A stretch of 64,000 bases of DNA from Fredericiella sp038205395 (GTDB taxonomy: Bacteria; Chloroflexota; Anaerolineae; Caldilineales; Caldilineaceae), in NCBI GenBank assembly GCA_038205395.1, contig JBBRBX010000005.1:15920-79919 (forward strand). Reading direction: 5' to 3'. The notes beneath the pieces were generated by a model. It saw nothing but the letters and a program-made list of their open reading frames with translations, made no database searches and was not told the DNA's origin. Shown here piece after piece: positions 1-9,247 of the stretch (its first letter is position 1; each line of letters begins with the position of its first letter). The position numbers and the translations under genes are program-made.

Positions 1-1388
1 TGCATGCCCTCCATCTCCAGCGAAAGCTGGCTCTGCCCCAGTTCACCCAGCACCTGCAAGACTTCGCCTTCGATGCGCTTCATGTGTTCAAGGGTGACAT
101 AGAGAAAGTTGCCGGTGCCTGCGGCGGGGTCGAGCACACGCGTGTGCGCCAGGCTGCGCTGAAACTCTGCGACCACACCCAGCGCCATATCCGGCTGCCC
201 CTGCTCGTGCAGCAGCAGCGCGGCGGTCTTGACGCTGGCCCACTGGCTGCGCAGCGGCTCGATGACCGCAGGCAAGACCAGCCGCTCGACATAGGCGCGC
301 GGGGTGTAGTGCGCGCCCAGCTTGTGGCGCTCGACCGGGTCCAGGGCGCGTTCGAGCAGCGTGCCGAAGATGGCCGGCTCGACATCGCGCCAGTCCGCCT
401 GCGCCGCTTCGCTCAACAGCTGCAGTTGGTCGGCGTCCAGCGGCAGCGCTGCGGCATGAGCGTAGATATCGCCGTTAAAGCGGGGGATATGGGTGCGCAG
501 GATGACGGAGAAGCCGCCCGTGTCCATGGTCTGCCACAGATGTTCGACCATCGGCTGGAAGCTGGGCACGTTGTGGCGCAGATCCGCCAGCAGCTGCGTA
601 AACGAGCGGTTGGGCAGCAGCCCCACATCCTCGGCAAACATGGTGAACAGGCAGCGCATCAGAAAGTGAGCCACGGCGTCCGGCGTATGCTGCGCCTCCA
701 GCGAGCGCGCCAGCTGCGCCAACTGGGCGGCGATGGCGCGCGTCACGCGGGCGCTGCGCCGCGCCGGGTCCAGGCTGAGCGGGTCGCTCCACACGGCCGC
801 CAGCAGATCGCGCACTGCCGGCTCGAGCAGTTCGTCCAGGGCAATGCGATAGTTCTGCGGGTCGGGGAAGGGAATATATTGGCCGCCGGTGCGGGTGAAC
901 TCGCTGTACAGCTCGATGGTGGCGCCCACATCGACCACGATCAAGAAGGGCGGTCTGCCGCCATCGACCAGCTCCGCCGGCGGCAGGTTGCGGGCATATG
1001 CCTGCGCCTGCTCCTTGGCGCGCTCCATGGCGGTGTCCCAGGTGACGGTGCCACGCACGGCCGTGCCGCGCTTGCGCCCGCGCCGTGCCTGCTGCGCCGC
1101 ACTGGAGAGGGGCAGCGGTGCGCTCCAGGCGTCGCTGCCCTGCTTGGCCTCCAGCACAAAGCAGCCGCGCTTGTAGAGGTCGATGCGCCCCGTGCTGCCG
1201 TGGGGCAGCGGCGCCGCCTTCTCAAAGACATAGGCGTTAGCGCTTGCGTCGGGTGTGCTGGGCTGCGGGCGCGCCACAGCCAGCACGTCGCACAGTTCGG
1301 ACAAAAAGAGCTGGTAGTTGGCGCGTTCCGCCGCGCCCGAAGCGGACCAGCGCTGCAAAAAAGATTCGAGAGAAGACTGTTCGGACAT
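1..1388 (-). CDS. MmeI-like type IIL restriction-modification enzyme, N-terminal part (gene runs off the left edge)
   Basis: An open frame of 462 codons starts with ATG at 1388 and is still open at base 1. The protein begins MSEQSSLESF. Residues about 60-85 carry a PD-(D/E)XK nuclease signature, D70, E80 and K82 (D-x9-E-x-K), the spacing known for MmeI. Then comes a helical spacer region, and near the window edge the SAM-binding motif DPAAGTGNF of gamma-class N6-adenine methyltransferases, preceded by the conserved stretch LGAHYTPRAYVERLV. In this family one polypeptide both cuts and methylates DNA, and the missing C-terminal part would carry the catalytic NPPF/Y motif and the target-recognition domain. 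PglX-like or DISARM-type methylases share the methylase fold, but the N-terminal nuclease motif favours type IIL. Recognition sequence and intactness cannot be judged here. Confidence 0.85.
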   Translation of the reverse strand, partial: MSEQSSLESFLQRWSASGAAERANYQLFLSELCDVLAVARPQPSTPDASANAYVFEKAAPLPHGSTGRIDLYKRGCFVLEAKQGSDAWSAPLPLSSAAQQARRGRKRGTAVRGTVTWDTAMERAKEQAQAYARNLPPAELVDGGRPPFLIVVDVGATIELYSEFTRTGGQYIPFPDPQNYRIALDELLEPAVRDLLAAVWSDPLSLDPARRSARVTRAIAAQLAQLARSLEAQHTPDAVAHFLMRCLFTMFAEDVGLLPNRSFTQLLADLRHNVPSFQPMVEHLWQTMDTGGFSVILRTHIPRFNGDIYAHAAALPLDADQLQLLSEAAQADWRDVEPAIFGTLLERALDPVERHKLGAHYTPRAYVERLVLPAVIEPLRSQWASVKTAALLLHEQGQPDMALGVVAEFQRSLAHTRVLDPAAGTGNFLYVTLEHMKRIEGEVLQVLGELGQSQLSLEMEGM

Positions 1389-1784
1389 AGCGGCATTTCA
1401 GCAAACAGGCGGCAGGTTAGTGTACAGAGTATAGCATACGCCGGCTCCGGCTGCCGGCTTGCTGGAGCCATCTTACTGCAGCGCGCCCGCCTTTGCTTAA
1501 CACGCAGAAAGCATTTGACAGATTTTACCCCATGCCATACAATAAAATTAACACTTCGGTAAGGAGACTCTCAGTTCTGTCTTTGCCGTCGCCAAGGCAG
1601 TTGTGCAGCACACATTGCAGCATCCACCTCTGTAATCTCTGCACACGCTGCGCAACCTTTGCGCCTCGGCGTTAGATATTGCCTTTGCAGAGCAGATTGC
1701 AGGCCATAGATGGTTGCAGTATGATAAAAGCGCATTCCCAGGGACAACCCGCCAACCACCTATTCACCGATCCTGGAGCCTGCT
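1389..1784. other. Intergenic region between divergent genes
   Basis: About 400 bases separate the methylase gene (leftward) from the LytM/glycosidase gene (rightward). Small open frames on both strands show no family signature, no good ribosome site and no conserved-looking sequence. Apart from the promoter noted at 1697-1725 I see no structure. Confidence 0.5.
1697..1725 (+). promoter_or_regulatory. Putative sigma-70 promoter of the LytM/glycosidase gene
   Basis: TTGCAG (1697-1702) and TATGAT (1720-1725) are separated by 17 bases and lie about 60 bases upstream of the start codon at 1785. The ribosome site GGAG is at 1775-1778. Confidence 0.4.
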
Positions 1785-4700
1785 ATGCTGAGCAATGCCC
1801 CGCTGGCGCAACCGTACACCGTGCAGCAGCCCTTTGGCGCCAACTCGGCGCTTCACCGGCAGATGCTGATCAACGGCCTGCCCCTGCTGGGCCACGAAGG
1901 CATGGATTTACGCGCGTCGCCGGGGGCGGCGGTGCGCGCCGTGCAGGCAGGCAGCGTGCTGCGCGCCGAGACAAACCATCCCCGCTACGGCGCGGTCGTG
2001 CTGCTGGGCCACGAATGGGGACAGACGGTCTATGGCGAGTTGGGGCGCATCAGCGTGGCGCCGGGGGCGACGGTCAAGGCGGGGGAAGCCATCGGCGCAC
2101 TGGCGGAGGGGACAGCCGAGCCGCCGCAGCTTCACTTTGGCCTGCGCATCCGCCCGTTTGCGCTGGATGACGGCTGGGGCGGGAGCAGCGACCCTGCCCC
2201 CTATCTGGCGCGGCTCAGCCAACCGCGCGGCCCAATCATGGGGCCGCACATCATCGGCGGGGTAGGGCCCCATCTGGAGCTACTGCGCCGCTGGCAGCCG
2301 CGGCTGATCACCGTGCTGGACCCCAACCCGGATGAGATGGCGCGTCTGCGCGCCGCCTGCCCCGACAGCGTGATTATTGGGCGTATCTTTGTCACCGACA
2401 CAGACGTCGAAACCCGTATCCGAGCCAATCCCGAAGCAGCCGCGCAATGGGCGCACGAATTGACCATGCAGCGATTGACACCCCATGTAAATTACTGGCA
2501 GATTGCCAACGAAGTGCTCACCGGCGCGGCGGATCTGCCGCTGCTGGCCCGTTTTGAAGTGAACCGCATGCAGTTGGCGGCGACGGCGATGTATCTGTGC
2601 GCGCTCTTTGCCTTCAGCGTGGGCACGCCCGACCTGCCGGAGGCGGATCGCATGGGGCTGTGGCGGCTGCTCTATCCCGCCATCGAACTGGCGGAGCAGG
2701 CCGGCCATGTCGTGGCCGTGCACCAGTACGGCGCGCCCGATCTGTGGCAGCCGAGCCAGGATTGGTACGGCTACCGGCTGGAGCACCAGGTGCTGCCGCG
2801 GCTGCCCTTCAAAAAGGTGCAGTTTGCCGTCACCGAGTATGGCATCGACGGCCTGATCCAGGGCGGCGCGCCGCGCGGCTGGCAGAATTTCAGCGACGCC
2901 GCCGGCTATGCGGCGCAGTTGATCCGCAGCGGGCGCTATCTGGAACGCTTTAGCGGGCGGGTGCTGGGTTACAGCGTCTTTACCCTGGGCCACAACAACC
3001 CGTGGCAGAGTTACGAAATTGCCGGCGCCACGGCAGAGCAGTTGGCCACATTATCCCCGCGCGGGAGTTGGCTGGAGGCACAAGCAATGGACAGCGGCAT
3101 CACGGCAGGTGGCAGCATGAGTTCCGATCTGGGCGCAATCGGCGCGGGGGGCGGCGCAGGCGAGCCGCCGCCGCCGGGCGGCCCCACGCCGCCGGTTGCG
3201 CCGGTCATCAAGCCGCAGGAGCCGGGTGCGCCGGCAGGAGGTGCGCCGGCAGGAGGTGCTGCGGGCGCGGTCGAACGGCGCGTGACCGGCTGGGCGGATA
3301 CGCTGCATCTGTCGATCAAGACGGTGGCCGAGCGTCCGGATGTGACCAGCGGCGATGTGGACTATGTGGTCAAAGATGTCTTTACGACCCGCGGCGGCAG
3401 TTGGGATGTCAGCAGCGACCCCTACGCCGTGCCGCAGTGGGCCAGGGACGCCTATCTCTCCGGCGCCTTCCAAAAAGCCTTTGAGCGAACCAATCTGTAT
3501 GCGGCGGTAATCGGGCTGGATGGCCAGTTTATGAACGACCAGGAGATTGTCTTCTGGACGGGCGGGTTAGAGAAACTCACCGATCTGGGCAGCACGACTT
3601 GGGATGTGAAGAGGACAGCGGAGCAGCCGGGCTGGGCAACGATGGTGATGTACAGCAGCAGCGCCTATGACCCCGCCGCCCAGGAGGGGCCGTGGTGCTG
3701 GGCGCCGAACAAACCGCTGCCGGCGGAGGTGCTGTGCGGCGGCGGGCTGCCCAACGGCGAAAGTGTCTCCATCTTTGTCGTCTGGCAGGCGGTGGAGCGC
3801 ACTGCCGCCACCCCGACGCCCGACCCGGTCACGCCCACACCTGACCCGGTGACGCCGACGCCTGATCCCGTCACCCCCACGCCCGACCCGGTCACGCCTA
3901 CACCTGACCCAGTGACGCCGACACCCGCACCTACCCTCGTGCGGCGGGTGGGGAGTTGGGTGAATCCGCTCAATCTGCAGGGCAAAGCGCTCAGCGAGCG
4001 GCCCGATACGCTGCCTGCCGGCGATTACGTCTACTTGATCAAAGACATTTTCACCACCCGCGATGGTTCGTGGGAGCCGTCGTCCGTCTACGGCGGCGTC
4101 GACGGCTGGGCGCGCGACGGCTATCTCAAACCGTTTGGCGACCCCGAATATTTTGACGATGCGGGCGCCGACCACCATCTGTTTGCCGCCATCCTGGATA
4201 AGGAGGGCAAGCTGCTCAAAAACATGGATATGTTGTATTGGTCGGATGGCTTTGCCCAGTTGGGCGTCTCCACCTACAACGGCTATGTGCTGGGCAGCAA
4301 CGGCTTCCGCTATCCGCGCACCAAGGAGCGCTCCGGCTGGGCCAACATCGTCCTTGACCCCGGCAGCAACTACGCCCCCGACCGCGGCGAATCCGGCCCC
4401 TGGTGCTGGACGCCTTTTGGTCTGCCTGCCGAGGTAATGTGCGGCGGCGGCATGCCGCTCAAGCAGCACATTTCGGTCTTTGTCGTCTGGCAGGCCGTGC
4501 TCAAGAGCAGCAGCGAACTCCCCGGCACACCCACACCGGGTACACCGACACCGGGCACGGGCGACTTCAACCTTTATCTGCCGGGCGTGCTGCGCGAAGT
4601 GGGGCCGCAGGCGATGCAGGCGGGGCCGGCCGCGTTGGCGGATGCAGACGCCGTCCAGCGCCTGCGCGCCGCTGCCTGGAGCCGGCTGGGGCTGGTGCAC

Positions 4701-4862
4701 AGCACCGAGTCGCCGCTGAGCGTGTACGCCCGGCGCAGCGGGCTGGGTGCGCCGCTGAGTGAGATATTCGAGGTGGCAGGCAAGCTGGTGCAGGCCTACG
4801 CCGGCGGCATCGCCTACGCACCGCTGGCCGCGCCGGAGCAGGTCAGCCATATCGTCTGGTAG
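1785..4862 (+). CDS. Multidomain protein: degenerate LytM/M23 domain, TIM-barrel glycosidase-like domain, two copies of an unrecognised domain
   Basis: The protein has 1025 residues; ATG has GGAG six bases upstream. Residues about 12-125 are a LytM/M23 fold: the zinc ligands H37, D41 and H117 are present, but the catalytic histidines are replaced (VYGEL, E85, instead of YxHL; PQLHF, Q115, instead of HLHF). Residues about 150-430 resemble clan GH-A glycosidases, with ANEV (E243) and TEYG (E351) at the ends of strands as possible acid/base and nucleophile. Residues about 497-665 and 709-885 are two copies of one domain, sharing KD(V/I)FTTR, GPWCW, EV(L/M)CGGG and SVFVVWQAV motifs, joined by TPTPDPV repeats. 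A 100-residue tail follows. There is no signal peptide or membrane segment, which is odd for a wall-targeting protein. The catalytic role is inferred; the fold calls come from motif reading. Confidence 0.65.
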   Translation: MLSNAPLAQPYTVQQPFGANSALHRQMLINGLPLLGHEGMDLRASPGAAVRAVQAGSVLRAETNHPRYGAVVLLGHEWGQTVYGELGRISVAPGATVKAGEAIGALAEGTAEPPQLHFGLRIRPFALDDGWGGSSDPAPYLARLSQPRGPIMGPHIIGGVGPHLELLRRWQPRLITVLDPNPDEMARLRAACPDSVIIGRIFVTDTDVETRIRANPEAAAQWAHELTMQRLTPHVNYWQIANEVLTGAADLPLLARFEVNRMQLAATAMYLCALFAFSVGTPDLPEADRMGLWRLLYPAIELAEQAGHVVAVHQYGAPDLWQPSQDWYGYRLEHQVLPRLPFKKVQFAVTEYGIDGLIQGGAPRGWQNFSDAAGYAAQLIRSGRYLERFSGRVLGYSVFTLGHNNPWQSYEIAGATAEQLATLSPRGSWLEAQAMDSGITAGGSMSSDLGAIGAGGGAGEPPPPGGPTPPVAPVIKPQEPGAPAGGAPAGGAAGAVERRVTGWADTLHLSIKTVAERPDVTSGDVDYVVKDVFTTRGGSWDVSSDPYAVPQWARDAYLSGAFQKAFERTNLYAAVIGLDGQFMNDQEIVFWTGGLEKLTDLGSTTWDVKRTAEQPGWATMVMYSSSAYDPAAQEGPWCWAPNKPLPAEVLCGGGLPNGESVSIFVVWQAVERTAATPTPDPVTPTPDPVTPTPDPVTPTPDPVTPTPDPVTPTPAPTLVRRVGSWVNPLNLQGKALSERPDTLPAGDYVYLIKDIFTTRDGSWEPSSVYGGVDGWARDGYLKPFGDPEYFDDAGADHHLFAAILDKEGKLLKNMDMLYWSDGFAQLGVSTYNGYVLGSNGFRYPRTKERSGWANIVLDPGSNYAPDRGESGPWCWTPFGLPAEVMCGGGMPLKQHISVFVVWQAVLKSSSELPGTPTPGTPTPGTGDFNLYLPGVLREVGPQAMQAGPAALADADAVQRLRAAAWSRLGLVHSTESPLSVYARRSGLGAPLSEIFEVAGKLVQAYAGGIAYAPLAAPEQVSHIVW
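3811..3936 (+). repeat. Tandem coding repeat TPTPDPV (interdomain linker)
   Basis: About six near-identical 21-base units encode TPTPDPV, a Thr-Pro linker of the kind used between carbohydrate-active or surface domains. It joins the two duplicated domains of the protein at 1785-4862. Unit number is likely to vary between strains. Confidence 0.8.
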
Positions 4863-4903
4863 CGAAGAAGGCCAGGGTAGGGGACCCGCCTGTCCGCCAA
4901 TTC

Positions 4904-5099
4904 CTGTCCACCGATTCGGGCACAGATAGCACCGATTCACACCGATTTCCGCTGCGGACCCGGCAGCCACATGAGCAGCATCGATGTTTGGACGCAGATT
5001 CGGACCGTTAAATCTCGTTGCGCGACGTGCGGCCTGTCTAAGACGGCGAAAATCCGTGCCATCCAAATCTGCGTAATCTGTGCCTGAATCGGTGGACAG
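4904..5099. repeat. Imperfect inverted-repeat element between convergent genes
   Basis: A 24-base arm at 4904-4927 is the reverse complement of 5076-5099 with one mismatch. Shorter variants of the same phrase (CACCGATTC, CACCGATTT, AATCCGTGCC, AATCTGCG) lie inside the arms, so the pairing extends inward. The element sits between the 3' ends of two convergent genes and may act as a bidirectional terminator or be a dispersed palindromic repeat of this genome. No open frame is present. Confidence 0.7.
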
Positions 5100-5130
5100 A
5101 AACGACCGGACAAAAACCAGGGGCGTAGCT

Positions 5131-6561
5131 TTACCGTAAATGGGAGAGCAGGTCGCTGCCGACCACGACACGCAGATCGACGCGCGCCTGGGTGTTGAGG
5201 CCGTCCAGCGTCGCCAGGTTGGGTTCCAGGCTCAAATCGCTGCTGATTTTCTGCACCGACGCCGGCGGCGCGGCGTAGTTGATGACGATCGTCTGCACGT
5301 AGTCCTTGCGGTCGGCATCGCCGACGGCCACTACGTCCCAGCCCTGCGCCTTGAGGATTGCGGCAGTGGCGGCGGCGACGCCTTCCTGGCTGGTGCCGTT
5401 GAGCACTTCGACGCGCAGCGCCTGGCTGCCCGCCACCGCCACACCGCTGCCGCTGGGGGTGAAGAACTGCACCAGCGCCGAGCGCACCTTGGCGCGGTCG
5501 GGCATCAGAATCCAGGCGCCTTCGGCGCTGTAGGTCTCTTCGCCGTAACGACTGTCCAGCACCAGTTGGCGAACCTCGCGCACGGAAGAACCGTTGACCA
5601 GCTTCGCCAGTTCGATCCCGGCGGGGATGGGAATATCGGTCTGGATGGTGTTCTGGGTGGTGACCAGAAGCTGCGGCGCCTTGGCTAAAAGCTGCGGGAT
5701 CATGCCCGCGTCCAGCACCTTGTTGGCCACGGCACGAATGATGTCCTGCTGGCGGCGCGAGCGGCTGTAGTCGTCATCGCCGTGACGGGTGCGCGCATAC
5801 TTGAGCGCCGTCGCCCCATCCAGATGCTGCAGCCCGGCGTCCAGGTGAAAGGTCTCCACGCCATAATCTTCGGTGGGATACTCCTCGTCATGGATCGTAT
5901 ACGGCACATTGATGTCGATGCCGCCGATCAGGTCGATGATCTCGCGAAAGCCGTCAAAGTTGACGCGCACAAAATAGTCCACCGGATGGCCGATAAAGCT
6001 GCTGACTGTGTCTTTGGCCAACTGCGGGCCGCCGCCGGGGTAGTTGTTCAGTTCACCGATGGTGTAGGCGGTGTTGATCTTGGTCGTCACGCCCTGGCCG
6101 GGGATGGGCACCCACAGGTCGCGCGGGAGGGAGAGCATGCCGATGGACTGGCCTGCCGGGTCCAATGAGAGCAGAATCATGGTGTCGGTGCGCAGGGGGC
6201 CGCCCTCGTCAGGCCGCTCATCGGTGCCCAGCAGCAGCACATTGATGGGCGCGGGTGTGGGCGTCGCCTCAACCGCCGGCGTGGCGGTGGGAACAAGCGC
6301 CGCCGCTTCACCGCCGGCAGGGGTGGCAATGACCGGCGTCGGCGCCAGCGCCAACGGAGCCGCCTCTTCCGCAAAGGTGGCCAGGATCGAAGACTGCACG
6401 ATGCGATCCTGCGCCCAGCCGTGCAGCCGCACGCCCAGCACCAACGCCAGCAGCAGCGCGGCCAGCGAATAGCCGACAACCGTGACGGCGGCAATCAGCC
6501 GAGCGCGCGAACGGCGCGGGCCAGGCTGGATGGGCGAAAAGTCGGAGCCGTTGGATGACAT
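5131..6561 (-). CDS. LytR-CpsA-Psr (LCP) family cell-wall glycopolymer ligase
   Basis: LCP enzymes move lipid-linked glycopolymers onto peptidoglycan or related surface polymers, outside the membrane. The 476-residue protein has a short cytoplasmic N-terminus, one membrane helix at about residues 21-44, a Thr/Pro-rich spacer, then the LCP domain: NVLLLGTDERP, RTDTMILLSLDP, MLSLPRDLWVPIPG, GGIDINVP and ARTRHGDDDYSRSRRQQ, with the conserved Asp and Arg residues that bind the pyrophosphate lipid. A C-terminal LytR_C domain (VEVLNGTSQEGVA to VINY) follows. A GTG 39 bases upstream could extend the frame, but the ATG at 6561 gives a normal N-terminus; neither start has a clear ribosome site. The attached glycopolymer is unknown. 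Confidence 0.92.
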   Translation of the reverse strand: MSSNGSDFSPIQPGPRRSRARLIAAVTVVGYSLAALLLALVLGVRLHGWAQDRIVQSSILATFAEEAAPLALAPTPVIATPAGGEAAALVPTATPAVEATPTPAPINVLLLGTDERPDEGGPLRTDTMILLSLDPAGQSIGMLSLPRDLWVPIPGQGVTTKINTAYTIGELNNYPGGGPQLAKDTVSSFIGHPVDYFVRVNFDGFREIIDLIGGIDINVPYTIHDEEYPTEDYGVETFHLDAGLQHLDGATALKYARTRHGDDDYSRSRRQQDIIRAVANKVLDAGMIPQLLAKAPQLLVTTQNTIQTDIPIPAGIELAKLVNGSSVREVRQLVLDSRYGEETYSAEGAWILMPDRAKVRSALVQFFTPSGSGVAVAGSQALRVEVLNGTSQEGVAAATAAILKAQGWDVVAVGDADRKDYVQTIVINYAAPPASVQKISSDLSLEPNLATLDGLNTQARVDLRVVVGSDLLSHLR

Positions 6562-6679
6562 ATGGGGAGGAGTATAGCACAGAGAAAAGCGTTGGCGCAC
6601 AAACGCCGGAACGTGATTGGCAATGCGGAAGCGCCGGCAAGATGGGGTCAGCGAAGACGGGGATCAGCGAAGCGGAAAG

Positions 6680-9124
6680 CTAACGGGGCAGGCGCTGGAC
6701 ATAGAGGGCTTCATTGGTCAGGATAAACAGCGAGCTGCGCACTTCGTCGATAAAGATGCTGCGCAGGCCGCGCAGCGGGCGTCCTTCGACGGCCTGAAAC
6801 TGCCCCTCAAAGTCGCCGCTCTCTTTGTTGAAGAAGAGAATGCGCTCTTCCGCCGCATCCGCCAGATAAAGCGTAGGGTCATTGACCGCCTGGCTGACAT
6901 AGAGATCCACCGGCTGCGCCGGCAGCGCTACGCTGTCGTCCAGGCTGTAGGGAACTTGCTCCCCGGCATGATAGCGCACCACTTTGCCGTCTTTGAAGAG
7001 CAGCCAGAGGTCACCATCGATGCGCAGCGACGCAATCCCCTGCAGGCGCACCTGGGTGGTAGGCTGAAACCAGGGCACGGGGGCCTCTTGATAGGCGCCG
7101 GGCGCATAGCGGTAAATCTGGTTGGCGGCTTCGTCGGCCACATAGAGGCGATCCGAGAAGACTTCCAACTGCGTCGCCTGCTGCCAGGGCGGCGGTTCGC
7201 CAAAGCTCACCAGCGTGCTACCGTCCACCTGGTTGTAGCGAAAGACACGGTTGCTGCCATCCAACAGCAGCAGGCTGGCCTTGTCTTCATAGCCGGGGAT
7301 GGACAACTGCCAGGCCACATCCACCAGCGGGCCGACCGGAATGCCGTTGACGACATCGCCCTCTCGCAGCACCACTTGGACGTCGCCGGCCAACGTTTCG
7401 CCGTTGGCGTCGATCCGGTACTTGAGCACCTGGCCGCGCCCGGAGTCCATGACATAGATATCCTGGTCGACCACCAGCAGCCGCTGCGGGGAAGCATCGG
7501 CGGGGAATGTGACCAGCGGCGAAGTCAGCCCGTAGAGCGGCGTGATTTGCATCACCTGCTGCTGTTCGCGGCGGATTTCCTCCAGCAGATCGCTGCTGCG
7601 GCTGGTGCGGCCCAGAATCTCCTCGCCCTGCAGCACATAGTCATGCGCTTCGGTGAGCATGGCGCGCGCCGTCACCTGGTCGTCCTGGTCGAGTGCGCCC
7701 TGGGCGCTGAGCAGCCGCGCCTCGGCCAGATCAAGCAGGGATTCGGCTTCGCCGCGGTTGCCGGCGCCCTGTTGCCAGTAGAGGCCTGCCACCACCGTCG
7801 GCACCAGCAGCAGCAGGATGACGGCGATGGCCACAAAGAGACGCGCCCGGCTGCCGCTGGCCGCGGGGGGCGGGGCAAAAGCGGGGCCGCTGCCGGCCAC
7901 AGAAGAAGTCGACGCCGTCGGCACATGCGCGGGCAGGGCTGCGTCCGGCGTCCATTCCTCTGCCGACGCATACGCTGCCGCCGGCGCGGCAGTGCGGTCA
8001 GGCAGCAGACCGGCAAACATGCCGCGCGCACGGTTCAGCCCGGTCACAGCGCCGGCCGCCAAGGCCGCGGGCAGCGCGGCGAGAGCGGCGGCAGGCGGGG
8101 AGAGCGCGCCGGCGCTTTCTGCGGCGATGGGGGGCGGCGGCGCACTCGCACGCGTCGCGGCAGCGGGTGTGGGCGGCGGTGCGGTATAGCGGCTCTCCGC
8201 CGCCAATTGCGCGACAGGCGGTGCGCTGGTGACAGGCGGGGAAGCGTTGAGTGCAGTCGGCAGCCCTACAGCCGTGCCACGCGGCGACCGGTTGGCTGCA
8301 CCCTGGGCAGAACCCTGGCCGGCGTATGCGGCACGCGGCGCACTGGGGGGTGGAACCGGCGGCGGGGTGCGCGGCGGGGCATCCGGGGGGCTTTCTCCCG
8401 CCGGCGCGGCGGCCACCGCATCGGGATCATCCCAGGCAAAGACCAGCAGCATGCCGGGGATGTCGGTGACGCCCGCCTGTTCACGCAGGCCATCGGCGGC
8501 ATTCTGGCAGTTTTCGGGCGTCACAAAGGCGGCGGCGCCGGCCAACATGCGCGGGGGCAGCCGCTCCAGCCATTCGGCGCCGCCGGCCAGCAGCGCGCCG
8601 CCGGACTCGACCTTCTGCCGGTGCAGCGGCCAGAGCGTCAGCGGGTCGTCAGCCTCCTGCGTGGGGTTCAGCCGATCCGGCGGGTAGACGTTGACATCGC
8701 CGCTGTCGGTCGTCACAAAGGCGAAGGCGTCGCCCACGCCGGCCAGCGCCAGGCGGTCGCTCATCAGCCCGGCGCAGATCACGCCGGCGCGCCAGCCACT
8801 CGGCTGCTGCTCGCTTTCCGCCTGCAGCAACTGCTGCGCCGACTGGATCGTCTCGGTCAGCACCTGCGATTGGGTGCCCTTGGCCGTATAGTAGGTGCGC
8901 TGCATGGCGCTGAGGATGCGTTCGGTCAGCACGGTCGTGTTGGCCGCCCGCCCCTGAAGATCGACAATGGCATAGAAGTTGCCGCGCTGAGCCTGCTGGG
9001 TATCGGAGGGCGGCTCCACGATACGCACCCCTGTCGGGGATCCAGCTTGCTCGTCCGCTAAGTACGCAATATGAACAGTCATAGGTGAAATACGCTCGAG
9101 GCTTGGCTGTGATTGATTTTGCAT
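6680..9124 (-). CDS. Membrane protein: PP2C-phosphatase-like cytoplasmic domain, proline-rich linker, one membrane helix, extracellular beta-propeller-like domain
   Basis: The protein has 814 residues. Residues about 15-235 look like a PPM/PP2C phosphatase fold: AGVGDAFAFV corresponds to the VGDSRAY strand, but the SDG metal motif is replaced (LLAGGAEW) and the first DG pair is missing, so a catalytically inactive domain is likely. Residues 235-425 are a Pro/Ala-rich linker. One membrane helix spans about 428-450. Residues about 520-800 are repeated beta-strand units with DLYVSQAVNDPTLYLAD, VFSDRLYVADEAANQIYRY and LLVVDQDIYVMDSGRGQVL phrases, typical of NHL/six-bladed propellers. Start 9124 (ATG) is used; ATG at 9082 is equally possible because neither has a clear ribosome site. 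It could link a cytoplasmic phosphosignal to an external sensor; that is inference. Confidence 0.6.
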   Translation of the reverse strand: MQNQSQPSLERISPMTVHIAYLADEQAGSPTGVRIVEPPSDTQQAQRGNFYAIVDLQGRAANTTVLTERILSAMQRTYYTAKGTQSQVLTETIQSAQQLLQAESEQQPSGWRAGVICAGLMSDRLALAGVGDAFAFVTTDSGDVNVYPPDRLNPTQEADDPLTLWPLHRQKVESGGALLAGGAEWLERLPPRMLAGAAAFVTPENCQNAADGLREQAGVTDIPGMLLVFAWDDPDAVAAAPAGESPPDAPPRTPPPVPPPSAPRAAYAGQGSAQGAANRSPRGTAVGLPTALNASPPVTSAPPVAQLAAESRYTAPPPTPAAATRASAPPPPIAAESAGALSPPAAALAALPAALAAGAVTGLNRARGMFAGLLPDRTAAPAAAYASAEEWTPDAALPAHVPTASTSSVAGSGPAFAPPPAASGSRARLFVAIAVILLLLVPTVVAGLYWQQGAGNRGEAESLLDLAEARLLSAQGALDQDDQVTARAMLTEAHDYVLQGEEILGRTSRSSDLLEEIRREQQQVMQITPLYGLTSPLVTFPADASPQRLLVVDQDIYVMDSGRGQVLKYRIDANGETLAGDVQVVLREGDVVNGIPVGPLVDVAWQLSIPGYEDKASLLLLDGSNRVFRYNQVDGSTLVSFGEPPPWQQATQLEVFSDRLYVADEAANQIYRYAPGAYQEAPVPWFQPTTQVRLQGIASLRIDGDLWLLFKDGKVVRYHAGEQVPYSLDDSVALPAQPVDLYVSQAVNDPTLYLADAAEERILFFNKESGDFEGQFQAVEGRPLRGLRSIFIDEVRSSLFILTNEALYVQRLPR

Positions 9125-9247
9125 AGATTGTAGCCCGCAGCGGTTGGATTGTCAACGTTGCTTGCAACTGCCTCGCGTGCAAGACCTTTAAGAAGTGGGC
9201 GGATTGGAGTTTCACCGTTATGGCTGCCGGGTGCTCCAGCCACTTCC

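Noticed and set aside
84..1562. 492-codon frame on the plus strand opposite the methylase gene
   Set aside because: It is the mirror of the minus-strand MmeI-like gene; it has no motif, and its composition is typical of antisense frames in GC-rich DNA.
3811..3936. CRISPR-like repeats
   Set aside because: The units are in-frame TPTPDPV codons without spacers.
6617..9061. 814-codon plus-strand frame opposite the phosphatase/propeller gene
   Set aside because: Arg/His/Gln-rich antisense frame without domains; the minus-strand protein has a membrane helix and recognisable folds.
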